Translations under genes and position numbers: made by a program
From: UBA6022 sp038319685
GTDB lineage: Bacteria > Patescibacteriota > Saccharimonadia > Saccharimonadales > Saccharimonadaceae
Direction of reading: 5' to 3'
Assembly: GCA_038319685.1 (NCBI GenBank)
Contig: JBBQDN010000001.1
Span: 162,294 to 226,293, forward strand
Length of the DNA: 64,000 nt
In this document: one piece after another, positions 9,700 to 17,514 of the stretch
Layout: each line of letters starts with the position of its first letter
How positions within the stretch are numbered: position 1 is the first letter of the stretch
Notes under the pieces: generated by a model
Told to the model about the DNA's origin: nothing
Database searches by the model: none
The model's input: only the letters and a program-made list of their open reading frames with translations

Positions 9700-9741
9700 A
9701 ACTGGCCAGACTGATGTCATCATCTCTGGCCAGTTTTATTT
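9700..9741. terminator. Bidirectional intrinsic terminator
   Basis: AACTGGCCAG (9700-9709) pairs with CTGGCCAGTT (9726-9735), followed by TTTATT on plus. It lies between the convergent gene 9386-9685 and lysS. Confidence 0.75.
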
Positions 9742-9753
9742 GTTGTAATTTGT

Positions 9754-11265
9754 TTATAGATTGATTTCAGGATATATAGCACGGGTCGTATCGTCAGTTT
9801 CAGCGCGCAAATGAGGAAAAGGTACGCCTTCACGTGCAGTCACACCTTCGAGTGACCAGAAGATACGTTCCGAAAAACCAAGGCCACAGGCTGGTGGCAT
9901 TGCATACTCAAGTGCTTCGACGTAATCAATGTCCATCATCTGCGCCTCATCATCACCCGCTTTACGCATTTTTTCCTGCTCAAGAAAACGATTATATTGA
10001 TCGATCGGGTCATTGAGTTCTGAAAACGCTTTACACATCTCGCTCCCGCCAAATACAAGATTGAACTGTTCAGTGAGGAGCGGGTTATCAGGTTGAACCT
10101 TTGCGAGTGGCTGCATAAATGTCGGCATATCAATCAGAAACGCTGGACCACCAAGCGTTTTTCGATACTTTTTCCACAATTTATCCAGACTTCGCTGACG
10201 GTTGTCTTGTTTTTCAACTTCGAGGCCGTTTTCTTTGAGCTTCGCCGCAATATCATCGATTGACGATTCAAACACATCAATACTGTACTGATCTTTTAGG
10301 ACCTGTACAAAACTAATCCTTGGGAAATGAACACTGTCAGCGCCAAAATCAATCGTTTGACCATCTGCAAGCGTAAACTGACGCGTACCCCAGGTTTTAT
10401 CGACAATCGAGCGAATCATCTGCTCGGTGAGATCCATGCCCTTTTCCCAGTCGGCGTATGCCCAGTACCACTCCATAGCAATATGCTCTGGAAGATGTTC
10501 GTCACTGTAGTTTTCATTACGAAAACGTGCACCGATATCAAATACTTTTTCATACCCTGCAACCAGTAGTCGTTTTAATGGCAGTTCGTGACTAATGCGG
10601 AGGTAAAAATCTTGATCAAGCGCGTCCATATGGGTCACAAATGGGTTAGCGTCCGCACCGCCGGCGGTATTTTCTAGCACAGGAATATTAATTTCGAGAA
10701 AGCCGTTATCAATCAAGAAACTACGTGTCGCCTGCCAAAAGTTTGAACGACGAACAAATCGATCGCGAACATCCTGATTGACGTTGATGTCAATGTAACG
10801 ACGGCGAAAACGTTCTTCTTTATTAATGAGCTCGGTCGGCATTGGACGGAGCGCTTTTGTGAGTAATCGAAGTGTCCTGACACTAATTGATATCTCGTTT
10901 GTTTGTGTCCGAATCACTTCACCTGTTGCTTCAATGAAATCACCCGTGTCAAGTAGTGGCAATTGTGCTAAACCAAGAAATCCGTTCGCAGCATCAAGTT
11001 CAGTAATTTGTCCGGCACGAATAAATAATTGGATCTGGCCACTAAAATCTTTGATGACAATAAAGGCAAGTTTACCGAATTTACGGATACTTTGAATCCG
11101 TCCAGCGACAGTTGCCGTCTGACCTTGAAGAGTTTCGAATTGCATAACAACATCACCTGCATTATGGGTACGGTGTGCGCCTGCTGGAAAAGGATCCACT
11201 CCGAGCTGCTTAAGTTCGGTTAGTTTTCGTACACGTTCATCTCGGTAGTCTTTAAGTGTTGCCAT
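9754..11265 (-). CDS. lysS: Lysyl-tRNA synthetase, class II
   Basis: This 503-residue class II LysRS has an N-terminal OB-fold anticodon-binding domain (about 55-150, TVAGRIQSIRKFGKLAF), then the catalytic core with motif 2 (IGARFRNENYSDEHLPEH, about 260) and motif 3 near the C-terminus (CGLGFSERIFWSLEG). It charges tRNA-Lys. The length is normal. The -10 TATACT ends 9 nt before ATG, so translation is probably leaderless. greA follows upstream on the same strand. Confidence 0.97.
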   Translation of the reverse strand: MATLKDYRDERVRKLTELKQLGVDPFPAGAHRTHNAGDVVMQFETLQGQTATVAGRIQSIRKFGKLAFIVIKDFSGQIQLFIRAGQITELDAANGFLGLAQLPLLDTGDFIEATGEVIRTQTNEISISVRTLRLLTKALRPMPTELINKEERFRRRYIDINVNQDVRDRFVRRSNFWQATRSFLIDNGFLEINIPVLENTAGGADANPFVTHMDALDQDFYLRISHELPLKRLLVAGYEKVFDIGARFRNENYSDEHLPEHIAMEWYWAYADWEKGMDLTEQMIRSIVDKTWGTRQFTLADGQTIDFGADSVHFPRISFVQVLKDQYSIDVFESSIDDIAAKLKENGLEVEKQDNRQRSLDKLWKKYRKTLGGPAFLIDMPTFMQPLAKVQPDNPLLTEQFNLVFGGSEMCKAFSELNDPIDQYNRFLEQEKMRKAGDDEAQMMDIDYVEALEYAMPPACGLGFSERIFWSLEGVTAREGVPFPHLRAETDDTTRAIYPEINL

Positions 11266-11274
11266 ATCTGTTAT

Positions 11275-11280
11275 AGTATA
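11275..11280 (-). promoter_or_regulatory. -10 box of lysS, leaderless
   Basis: TATACT on minus; 9 nt separate it from ATG at 11265. Confidence 0.6.
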
Positions 11281-11322
11281 ACTTTGTTATACACAAAAGG
11301 CCATAGCTTGACGAGATGATGA

Positions 11323-11778
11323 CTAACGAATTGCAACAATTTTATATGTCAGAGAAGTTTTCGGGGTATTGATCGTCACGTCTTCATCGACTTTTTTACC
11401 CATCAGCGCCAGGCCGATTGGTGATTCGTTGCTGACTTTTCCTTCGATTGGGTTAGCTTCAACTGGGCCAACAACACTATAGGTTACTGTTTTTGCGCCA
11501 ATCGTAAGGTCAACAGTACTCCCAAGTGTGACGTGTGAGTTTTTGCCAGCCTTGATGATATCGGCGTTTAGCAAAATGTCTTCAATCTCGGCGATACGGC
11601 TTTCGAGGAGGCCCTGTGCTTCGCGCGCGCTATCATATTCAGCATTTTCACTAAGGTCACCAAAATCACGAGCATCAGCAATCTTATCCGCAATCCCACC
11701 ACGCTGAGATTTTAGTCCAACGAGTTCTGATTCGAGTTCTTTTTTGCCGTCCTCAGTTATCTGATAGAGCTTTTTCAT
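11323..11778 (-). CDS. greA: Transcription elongation factor GreA
   Basis: This 151-residue protein has an N-terminal coiled coil (LYQITEDGKKELESEL to about 75) ending in the acidic tip region (DARDFGDLSENAEYDSAREAQG), and a C-terminal FKBP-like domain (about 80-151, ending SLTYKIVAIR). It enters the RNA polymerase secondary channel and stimulates cleavage of backtracked RNA. An AGGA site precedes the ATG by 9 nt. It is monocistronic by appearance, between lysS and proS. Confidence 0.96.
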   Translation of the reverse strand: MKKLYQITEDGKKELESELVGLKSQRGGIADKIADARDFGDLSENAEYDSAREAQGLLESRIAEIEDILLNADIIKAGKNSHVTLGSTVDLTIGAKTVTYSVVGPVEANPIEGKVSNESPIGLALMGKKVDEDVTINTPKTSLTYKIVAIR

Positions 11779-11869
11779 AGTTATATTCCTGTTAGTTTAA
11801 TAAAAAGCGCATGTATGCGCATCATAATCATAAAAATGTCACCACAAACCCCTACTGGTGTTCCTGTAG

Positions 11870-13111
11870 TTAACTTATTTTATCAATCAGTTCATCGTGT
11901 GTCAAGATGATCGTTTCGCCACTGGACCTGACTGTGTATTCGTACTGATTGGCTTCAATCAATCGATCACTGACCGTCACCCGATACGGAATACCCATTA
12001 ATTCAGCATCAGCAAATTTCGCACCTGGTCGTTCGTCGCGATCATCATATAAAACTTCGATCCCCTTGCTCGTTAGCTCAACATAAAGTTCATCAGCATG
12101 TTTGACTGCATCATCGCCACCAATTCGAACAAGATAAACTTTGTACGGAGCAACACTTTCTGGCCACACAATTCCTTTTTCGTCAGCAAATTTCTCTACC
12201 AGTACACCCATTACTCGAGTAATACCGACGCCGTACGATGCCAGATAGATCGGCTGCTTTGCGCCAGTTGCATCAATATAATAAATACCCATTTTGTCAG
12301 ATTTTTCGGTACCAAATTTAAATATATTTCCTACTTCAGCACTTTTAATAGCGGTAAGAGTGGCTTTGTCGACACCAAGTTCCGTTGTCGCGTCATCAAG
12401 CACTTCTTCATTAACTGCAACACTGCGATCTTCATTCACGTAGAGAATATCTTCACCCGCATCGCAAATCGTCTGAAATTCATGACTAAACTTCGTAAAT
12501 GACCCACCGCTCGCGAATGTAACAAACGTGCTGTCACCAATACCAAGTCGCGTGTAAATCTTGTTGTACGCAGTGATGACTGACTCGTAATACTGATCCA
12601 TATCTTCCTGGGTGGCATGAAGCGAGTACATATCTTTCATCACGAATTCACGGCCACGCATAATACCACTTTTGGCGCGAAGTTCATTACGTAATTTCGT
12701 CTGGAACTGATAGACACTAGTTGGGAGATCTTTGTAACTCTTGACGTACTGTTGCATCATTTCCATAATTGCCTCTTCATGACTCCAGGCAAGTCCAAGT
12801 TCAGTCTCGTCTTGAAGCTTTGTCTTAAACCATACATCAACAGCTTCATCACTCCAACGACCAGTTCCTTCCCAGGTCGTCTTATTTTGAAGGCTCGTCA
12901 TGATCAGCTCTTGACCACCAACAGCGTTCATCTCTTCGCGAACAATCTGCTTAATTTTTTCAAGCGTACGAAGTCCGAGTGGCGTATAGGCATACACGCC
13001 AGCCATTACTTTGTAAACGAAACCGGCACGAATAAGTAATTGGGCGTTTTTTGCTACCTCATCAGCTGGTGCATTTTTACTAGTTCTGGTAAATAATTTT
13101 GATACTCTCAT
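11870..13111 (-). CDS. proS: Prolyl-tRNA synthetase lacking the INS editing domain
   Basis: This 413-residue class II synthetase begins with the bacterial-type N-terminus (MRVSKLFTRTSKNAPADEV) and has the catalytic motifs and the C-terminal anticodon-binding domain (VAPYKVYLVRIGGDD to the end). Bacterial-type ProRS is usually ~570 residues because an INS editing domain sits between motifs 2 and 3. Here the protein passes directly from DAGED to VGNIFKFGTEKSD, so INS is absent, as in alphaproteobacterial short forms. Mischarged Ala-tRNA-Pro would need another route. A weak purine-rich site (AAGAAAGAAG) precedes the ATG. Confidence 0.95.
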   Translation of the reverse strand: MRVSKLFTRTSKNAPADEVAKNAQLLIRAGFVYKVMAGVYAYTPLGLRTLEKIKQIVREEMNAVGGQELIMTSLQNKTTWEGTGRWSDEAVDVWFKTKLQDETELGLAWSHEEAIMEMMQQYVKSYKDLPTSVYQFQTKLRNELRAKSGIMRGREFVMKDMYSLHATQEDMDQYYESVITAYNKIYTRLGIGDSTFVTFASGGSFTKFSHEFQTICDAGEDILYVNEDRSVAVNEEVLDDATTELGVDKATLTAIKSAEVGNIFKFGTEKSDKMGIYYIDATGAKQPIYLASYGVGITRVMGVLVEKFADEKGIVWPESVAPYKVYLVRIGGDDAVKHADELYVELTSKGIEVLYDDRDERPGAKFADAELMGIPYRVTVSDRLIEANQYEYTVRSSGETIILTHDELIDKIS

Positions 13112-13216
13112 GATAATTCTTCTTTCTTAAGCGAGTTTTATATAAAAAAATAGATAATGAAAAATACTACCGGCATACCGGGATAAGAGCAAATGAATGG
13201 AATAGTTGTATGTTCA

Positions 13217-13987
13217 TTATCCTCCTAGTGTAGTTAAAAGTGACGGATTTATAAAGAGGAAATAAAATGCGATACCATTTTTTAGCATATGGACTAAAAT
13301 CCCAGCAGTGATACTTCCTGTAATTTCACGCAAACTACAGAGAACGAGGCTGAGGATAAAAACATCAATACTAACGTTCCACTGTAAATGAACGAACCCG
13401 AATAGCAAACTTGTAGCAAGGATTGCGGCCCAGGTTGGCACCGCCTGACGCAACTTCCCATACAAATAGCCCCTAAAGAGTACTTCCTCTGCAATAGGTG
13501 CAATCACAACAAGCGCGAGAAATGCGAGTACAAACTCATACTGAGCTGACAATGACTTAAACCCGACATCCTGTACTTCGTTCAAATTGACACCTGGAAT
13601 AAAATTACTAACAAGCATCATGACAATCGCTGAAACGATGAAATAGATGACAAATCCTGCAGGCGCCAGCCCAATATCTTTCCAGGATGGAAGTCTCGTT
13701 AGCCCAATAAGTGCACGTGTGACCGGAGATTTTTTCGCCAGCAAAGGAAGTCCCATGACAAACACGAGCGTCAATGCATATACTACTGCCGACACAATTA
13801 GTCCGTAAATTGCTTGATTCATTAAACCTATCGGTATGCCAAGTTTCTGACATGCCATTATAATAAGTCCCGTTAGGATAGATGCTATGACAAATCCTGC
13901 CAAAACCCATGCCGGAACAATAATCAGCTTTGACCACGGGTATGACGACTGGCCAACCGGCTTATTTAAAAAGTTTTGTAACATCAA
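13217..13987 (-). CDS. CPBP family intramembrane metalloprotease
   Basis: This 256-residue protein has about seven hydrophobic helices, with EEVLFRGYLYGKLR (about 166-179) and FGFVHLQWN (about 195-203). These are the EExxxR and FxxxH motifs of CPBP/Rce1-type intramembrane glutamate proteases. The start overlaps the end of rseP by 26 bp, so the two proteases are translationally linked. The substrate is unknown; family members process prenylated proteins, bacteriocins or anti-sigma factors. Confidence 0.9.
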   Translation of the reverse strand: MMLQNFLNKPVGQSSYPWSKLIIVPAWVLAGFVIASILTGLIIMACQKLGIPIGLMNQAIYGLIVSAVVYALTLVFVMGLPLLAKKSPVTRALIGLTRLPSWKDIGLAPAGFVIYFIVSAIVMMLVSNFIPGVNLNEVQDVGFKSLSAQYEFVLAFLALVVIAPIAEEVLFRGYLYGKLRQAVPTWAAILATSLLFGFVHLQWNVSIDVFILSLVLCSLREITGSITAGILVHMLKNGIAFYFLFINPSLLTTLGG

Positions 13988-15113
13988 GTACCGTTATCAC
14001 GACGACGAGCGCCATTAATACCATAAATCCTGCGCCTTGGATCTTTTCTTCGCGCTCTTTGGTGAGTGGTTTCTTAAGCAGACGAAATAGCACCATCACA
14101 AACCATCGACCACCATCAAGTGCAGGAATAGGCAACACATTCATAACGGCAAGTGTCAGTGAAATAATCGCGCTAAGGAAAATCAGCTGCGTCGGGCCAG
14201 CAGCACTGGCCGCCGGAAAGATCGTTCCTAAAATACCAACCGGACCAGCGACGCTGTCACTCGCTGACTGCAGATCAGTTTTAGCCTGCGTGCGCTCTGT
14301 CTGATCAGGACTAAATTGCAACACAAAACCCTTGGCGGTATTTGCAACTAAATTACCAAGTCCTTGAAGAGTCACGATCGTAAACTGACCCGTCGTCACA
14401 ACTCCGACGATAGGTGCTGACCAGGTTGCATAAATCTGTTCACGCTGGGATGGACCGACCCCAAGGTAACCTTGACCGTTTTCGTTAGACGCACGAAGTG
14501 CAACCTGCGTTGCGTACTCAACGCCTTTTCGTGTATAAATAACTTTGACAGTTTTCCCTTTGTTTACTTTTGTCTGTTCAACCAGACTCGTCGGATTTAC
14601 AACCGGTTCACCTGCAAAACGAGTAATTTGATCCCCTACTTTGAGGCCGGCCTTTTCAGCTGGAGACTCCTTCGTCACGCTTGCTGCTTCGACAGGTTGC
14701 TTAGAAATAGTGGTGTCATTTGCAACCGAAAATTGATCTGGTAGTACTTTGGGTAGTCCAGTCCAGGCCAAGATTGTCAACAACAGGACGGCGACAATCC
14801 AGTTCATCGTTACGCCAGCGAGCAAAATTCTTGTTTTTTGCCAGAACGACGCCGCACCATAATCACCTTTTTTGTTTGCAGCATCGTGTTCACCCTGAAG
14901 CTTCACGAACCCTCCAAGCGGTAGCCAGTTCAACGTAAACAACACACCATTTTTTAATGTTTTCGCCCAAGCTCGTGGGGGAAATCCAATACCGAACTCT
15001 TCGACAACGACGCCATTACGACGAGCAGCGATAGCATGGCCAAGTTCATGAACCACAACCAACATCACCAGAATAAGCAGACCGACGATAATACCAAATA
15101 GGATTCCAAACAT
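13962..15113 (-). CDS. rseP: Site-2 protease RseP (M50)
   Basis: This is a zinc intramembrane protease with HELGH in the first TM helix (VVVHELGHAIAARRNG), a PDZ domain in the middle (KAGLKVGDQITRFAGEPV) and PALDGGRW near the C-terminus, the second metal-binding motif. I chose ATG at 15113 (383 aa) over GTG at 15122 because AAGGG lies 8-9 nt before the ATG and would touch the GTG. It cleaves membrane anti-sigma factors or signal peptide remnants. It sits directly downstream of frr and overlaps the CPBP protease gene. Confidence 0.94.
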   Translation of the reverse strand: MFGILFGIIVGLLILVMLVVVHELGHAIAARRNGVVVEEFGIGFPPRAWAKTLKNGVLFTLNWLPLGGFVKLQGEHDAANKKGDYGAASFWQKTRILLAGVTMNWIVAVLLLTILAWTGLPKVLPDQFSVANDTTISKQPVEAASVTKESPAEKAGLKVGDQITRFAGEPVVNPTSLVEQTKVNKGKTVKVIYTRKGVEYATQVALRASNENGQGYLGVGPSQREQIYATWSAPIVGVVTTGQFTIVTLQGLGNLVANTAKGFVLQFSPDQTERTQAKTDLQSASDSVAGPVGILGTIFPAASAAGPTQLIFLSAIISLTLAVMNVLPIPALDGGRWFVMVLFRLLKKPLTKEREEKIQGAGFMVLMALVVVITVLDVTKLFK

Positions 15114-15130
15114 ATATTCCACCCTTCAGG

Positions 15131-15685
15131 TTAGATCGTTAAAATATCTTTTTCTTTTTGTTTGAACGCGAAATCGATTTTTTCCTGGAACTCACTCATT
15201 GATTTATCAATATCTTTTTCCACAATCTTAAGATCATCTTCGCTCAGTTCTTTGGCATCTTTTTTACGTTTCGCTTCTTTTAAAGCATCCTGACGAACAG
15301 TTCGAAGGACGATACGAGTGTCTTCGACTTTGTCACCCGTCTGTTTGACCAGCATTTTACGGCGATCTTCGGTCAGAGGCGGCACCGGAACACGGATAAT
15401 ACGACCGTCGTCACTAGGATTAAAACCAAGTGACTGATTAGCACGAATCGCACCGGCAATCGCCTGAATGTTTCCTGGGTCAAACGGAGTAATCTGCAAC
15501 AGTTGTGCTTCGGGCGCGGTAATATTAGCCGCTTGGTTCAGTGGTGTCTTCGCCCCATATACTTCCACCATCACACCATCTAACATGCTAGGGTGGGCAC
15601 GGCCAGTACGGACTTTCTTTAATTCTTGCTCGAAATGATCAAGTGCTGCGGTCATTTTATCTTCATAGGGTTTCGTATCGAACAT
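15131..15685 (-). CDS. frr: Ribosome recycling factor
   Basis: This 184-residue two-domain RRF carries the conserved VRTGRAHPSML segment (about 25-35), the TPLNQAANITAPEAQLLQI segment and the C-terminal long helix. It splits post-termination ribosomes with EF-G. An extended -10 (TGC-TAAAAT) ends 6 nt before ATG, so its mRNA is leaderless. The neighbour rseP begins 17 bp downstream, the usual frr-cdsA-rseP order without cdsA. Confidence 0.97.
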   Translation of the reverse strand: MFDTKPYEDKMTAALDHFEQELKKVRTGRAHPSMLDGVMVEVYGAKTPLNQAANITAPEAQLLQITPFDPGNIQAIAGAIRANQSLGFNPSDDGRIIRVPVPPLTEDRRKMLVKQTGDKVEDTRIVLRTVRQDALKEAKRKKDAKELSEDDLKIVEKDIDKSMSEFQEKIDFAFKQKEKDILTI

Positions 15686-15691
15686 GTATAT

Positions 15692-15700
15692 ATTTTAGCA
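15692..15700 (-). promoter_or_regulatory. Extended -10 of frr, leaderless
   Basis: TGC-TAAAAT on minus; 6 nt to ATG at 15685. Confidence 0.65.
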
Positions 15701-15723
15701 TAGATTCATCACCTACCGTACGT

Positions 15724-15757
15724 ATAGACACCCACGGGTGTACCCGTGGGTGTCTAT
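15724..15757. repeat. 34-bp near-perfect palindrome between divergent genes
   Basis: ATAGACACCCACGGGT (15724-15739) is the exact reverse complement of 15742-15757, with only GT between the arms. It lies between frr (minus) and a small plus-strand gene, so it could be an operator or a very stable RNA hairpin on either strand. No U-run follows, which argues against a terminator. Confidence 0.8.
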
Positions 15758-15779
15758 TTCAAACGCGTGTTAACATGCT

Positions 15780-15983
15780 ATGCAAAAGATGGTGGTACAA
15801 CGGCTTGCTATCCGTGATGAATTTTATACTGCAATAAATAACGGTGCTTCACCTCAGGATGCACTGGAAGGTGCTCTTGACCGCGCCAGTGAAGATGCAG
15901 AGTCTGATAAAGAATCAGCCACTGGTCGTTTCGGCTACCTTAAGGCCGTCACCGAAGAAGGTGCACGACAAGTACGGGGATAG
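15780..15983 (+). CDS. Small hypothetical protein
   Basis: This 67-codon frame (MQKMVVQRLAIRDEFY...) is hydrophilic, with an alanine/acid-rich middle (DALEGALDRASEDAESDKES) that would be helical. I do not recognise it. It lies behind the 34-bp palindrome and ends at a bidirectional terminator, which supports a real transcription unit. There is no ribosome binding site; the start could be ATG 15780 or ATG 15789. TAACAT just upstream could be a -10 of leaderless type. Confidence 0.5.
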   Translation: MQKMVVQRLAIRDEFYTAINNGASPQDALEGALDRASEDAESDKESATGRFGYLKAVTEEGARQVRG

Positions 15984-15996
15984 ACACCTACTTCAT

Positions 15997-16029
15997 AAAA
16001 AATAGCCTGTGCAATACAGGCTATTTTTT
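15997..16029. terminator. Bidirectional intrinsic terminator
   Basis: AAAAAATAGCCTGT, loop GCAAT, ACAGGCTATTTTTT. It serves tsf on minus and the small gene 15780-15983 on plus. Confidence 0.85.
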
Positions 16030-16043
16030 AAGTTAGTAAGGAT

Positions 16044-16640
16044 CTATTCGTTCACACCAAGTTCAATACGTTTGAACTGGCGAACAACAACGTTTTCGCC
16101 TAGTTTTGCAATATTTTCTTTGATGTAATCACCAACTGTCTGCTTTTCGTTTTTGATGTACGTCTGTGAGTAGAGTACTTTTTCAGCAAAGTATTTTTTC
16201 ACCTGACCATCAACGATTTTGGCAGCAATTTCTACTTGTTTACCTTCGGCTGCAACTTTTTCTTCGCACTCTTTGCGAACGCGAGCAAGTTCAGACTCTG
16301 GAATGTCAGCTTCGGTGATATAGACAGGTGACATCGCCGCGATTTGGAGAGCGATTTCGTGTGCAACTTGCTTGAACCCGTCAAGACGAGCCACGAAGTC
16401 GGTTTCACAGTTCACTTCGACAATCACACCGATACGGCCACTGTGGACGTAGCTATCAATGAGACCCTCGCGAGCCTCACGATCACCCTTTTTCTCGGCT
16501 TTGGTCAGACCTTTTTTTCGCATCGCTTCAAGAGCTTTGTCAAAATTGCCATCAGCTTCCACCAAAGCAACCTTAGCGTCAGTTAGACCAACGCCGGTAA
16601 GTTCTTTGAGTTTTTTAATGTCGTCGATTGATACGCCCAT
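16044..16640 (-). CDS. tsf: Elongation factor Ts
   Basis: This 198-residue EF-Ts is the nucleotide exchange factor of EF-Tu. It has the N-terminal UBA-like domain (IKKLKELTGVGLTDAKVAL, residues 7-25) and the core with SYVHSGRIGVIVEVNCETDFVAR. It is much shorter than the ~280-residue E. coli protein and keeps a single C-terminal core repeat, as in several minimal EF-Ts forms. GAGGAG precedes the ATG. It is cotranscribed with rpsB, 3 bp after its stop, and ends at the terminator at 15997-16029. Confidence 0.96.
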   Translation of the reverse strand: MGVSIDDIKKLKELTGVGLTDAKVALVEADGNFDKALEAMRKKGLTKAEKKGDREAREGLIDSYVHSGRIGVIVEVNCETDFVARLDGFKQVAHEIALQIAAMSPVYITEADIPESELARVRKECEEKVAAEGKQVEIAAKIVDGQVKKYFAEKVLYSQTYIKNEKQTVGDYIKENIAKLGENVVVRQFKRIELGVNE

Positions 16641-16643
16641 CGT

Positions 16644-17375
16644 TTACTTCTCCTCTGTTTTATCAGCTGGTTTATCTGCTTGCTTGACAGTACCTGCGCC
16701 TTCGGCGACAGCAGCGACAAAGTAATCAAGGAGCAACTGCAGGCCTTTGATAGCGTCGTCGTTACCTGGAACAACATAATCAATCAGAGTCGGGTCTGCG
16801 TTGGTATCAACCACAGCAACAACTGGAACACCTAGTGTTTTGGCTTCTTTAATCGCGTTGGCTTCAGTAATCGCATCGAGCACAACAACGGCACCTGGTT
16901 TGCCATTAAGATCTTTGATACCACTATATTTAAGGTTGAGTTCGTCGATTTCTTCCTGAAAACGCTGCACTTCTAGTTTGTTGTACCGTTTTTCAAGATC
17001 ACCACTCACCATACGGCTTTCAAGATCTTTGAGTTTCTTGATTTGTTGACCCATAGTCGCAACGTTTGTCAGCATTCCGCCAACCCATCGTTCAGTAACG
17101 TATGGTTGGTTGATCGATTCAGCCGCCAGCTTGACGATGTCTTTGGCTTGTTTTTTAGTTCCCACGAAAAGAATTTGCTTCCCACTTGCAGCAACCTTCG
17201 TCAGAAATGGTAGGGCAACTTCAAGGCCTTCGACTGTTTTTGTCAGGTCAATAATGTGACTATCCTGACGTTTGCTATGGATGTATGGGGCCATTTTAGG
17301 GCTCCAACGACTCGTTTTATGTCCAAAATGAACACCCGCTTCGAGTAGCGCTTTAATATCGACAGTAACTGCCAT
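16644..17375 (-). CDS. rpsB: 30S ribosomal protein S2
   Basis: This 243-residue S2 starts MAVTVDIKALLEAGVHFGHKTSRWSPK without its first residues being in doubt; typical segments are FVGTKKQAKD, ERWVGGML and VPVVAVVDTNADP. The C-terminus is a short charged tail. A strong AAGGAG precedes the ATG. It is the first gene of rpsB-tsf, with a clear promoter and a ~75-nt leader that holds a hairpin. Confidence 0.97.
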   Translation of the reverse strand: MAVTVDIKALLEAGVHFGHKTSRWSPKMAPYIHSKRQDSHIIDLTKTVEGLEVALPFLTKVAASGKQILFVGTKKQAKDIVKLAAESINQPYVTERWVGGMLTNVATMGQQIKKLKDLESRMVSGDLEKRYNKLEVQRFQEEIDELNLKYSGIKDLNGKPGAVVVLDAITEANAIKEAKTLGVPVVAVVDTNADPTLIDYVVPGNDDAIKGLQLLLDYFVAAVAEGAGTVKQADKPADKTEEK

Positions 17376-17401
17376 ATTGTTTACTCCTTTTTCCTCACCC
17401 G

Positions 17402-17424
17402 ATACCCTGAATATTCAGGAGTAT
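17402..17424 (-). promoter_or_regulatory. Hairpin in the rpsB leader, possible S2 autoregulatory element
   Basis: On minus: ATAC-T-CCTGAATATTCAGG-GTAT, about 27-49 nt upstream of the ATG. S2 leader elements that repress rpsB-tsf are known in other phyla. Homology of this one is inference from position only. Confidence 0.4.
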
Positions 17425-17460
17425 GCATCGAGTTGTGTCATTAAAAATTGTTACATGGTA

Positions 17461-17490
17461 ATAATACCACGTATCTACCCCTGTCGTCAA
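17461..17490 (-). promoter_or_regulatory. rpsB-tsf promoter
   Basis: TTGACG (17490-17485), 18-bp spacer, TGG-TATTAT (17466-17461) on minus. The leader is long compared with most genes here. Confidence 0.75.
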
Positions 17491-17514
17491 GATGTTACGA
17501 CAAAGCAATAACCC

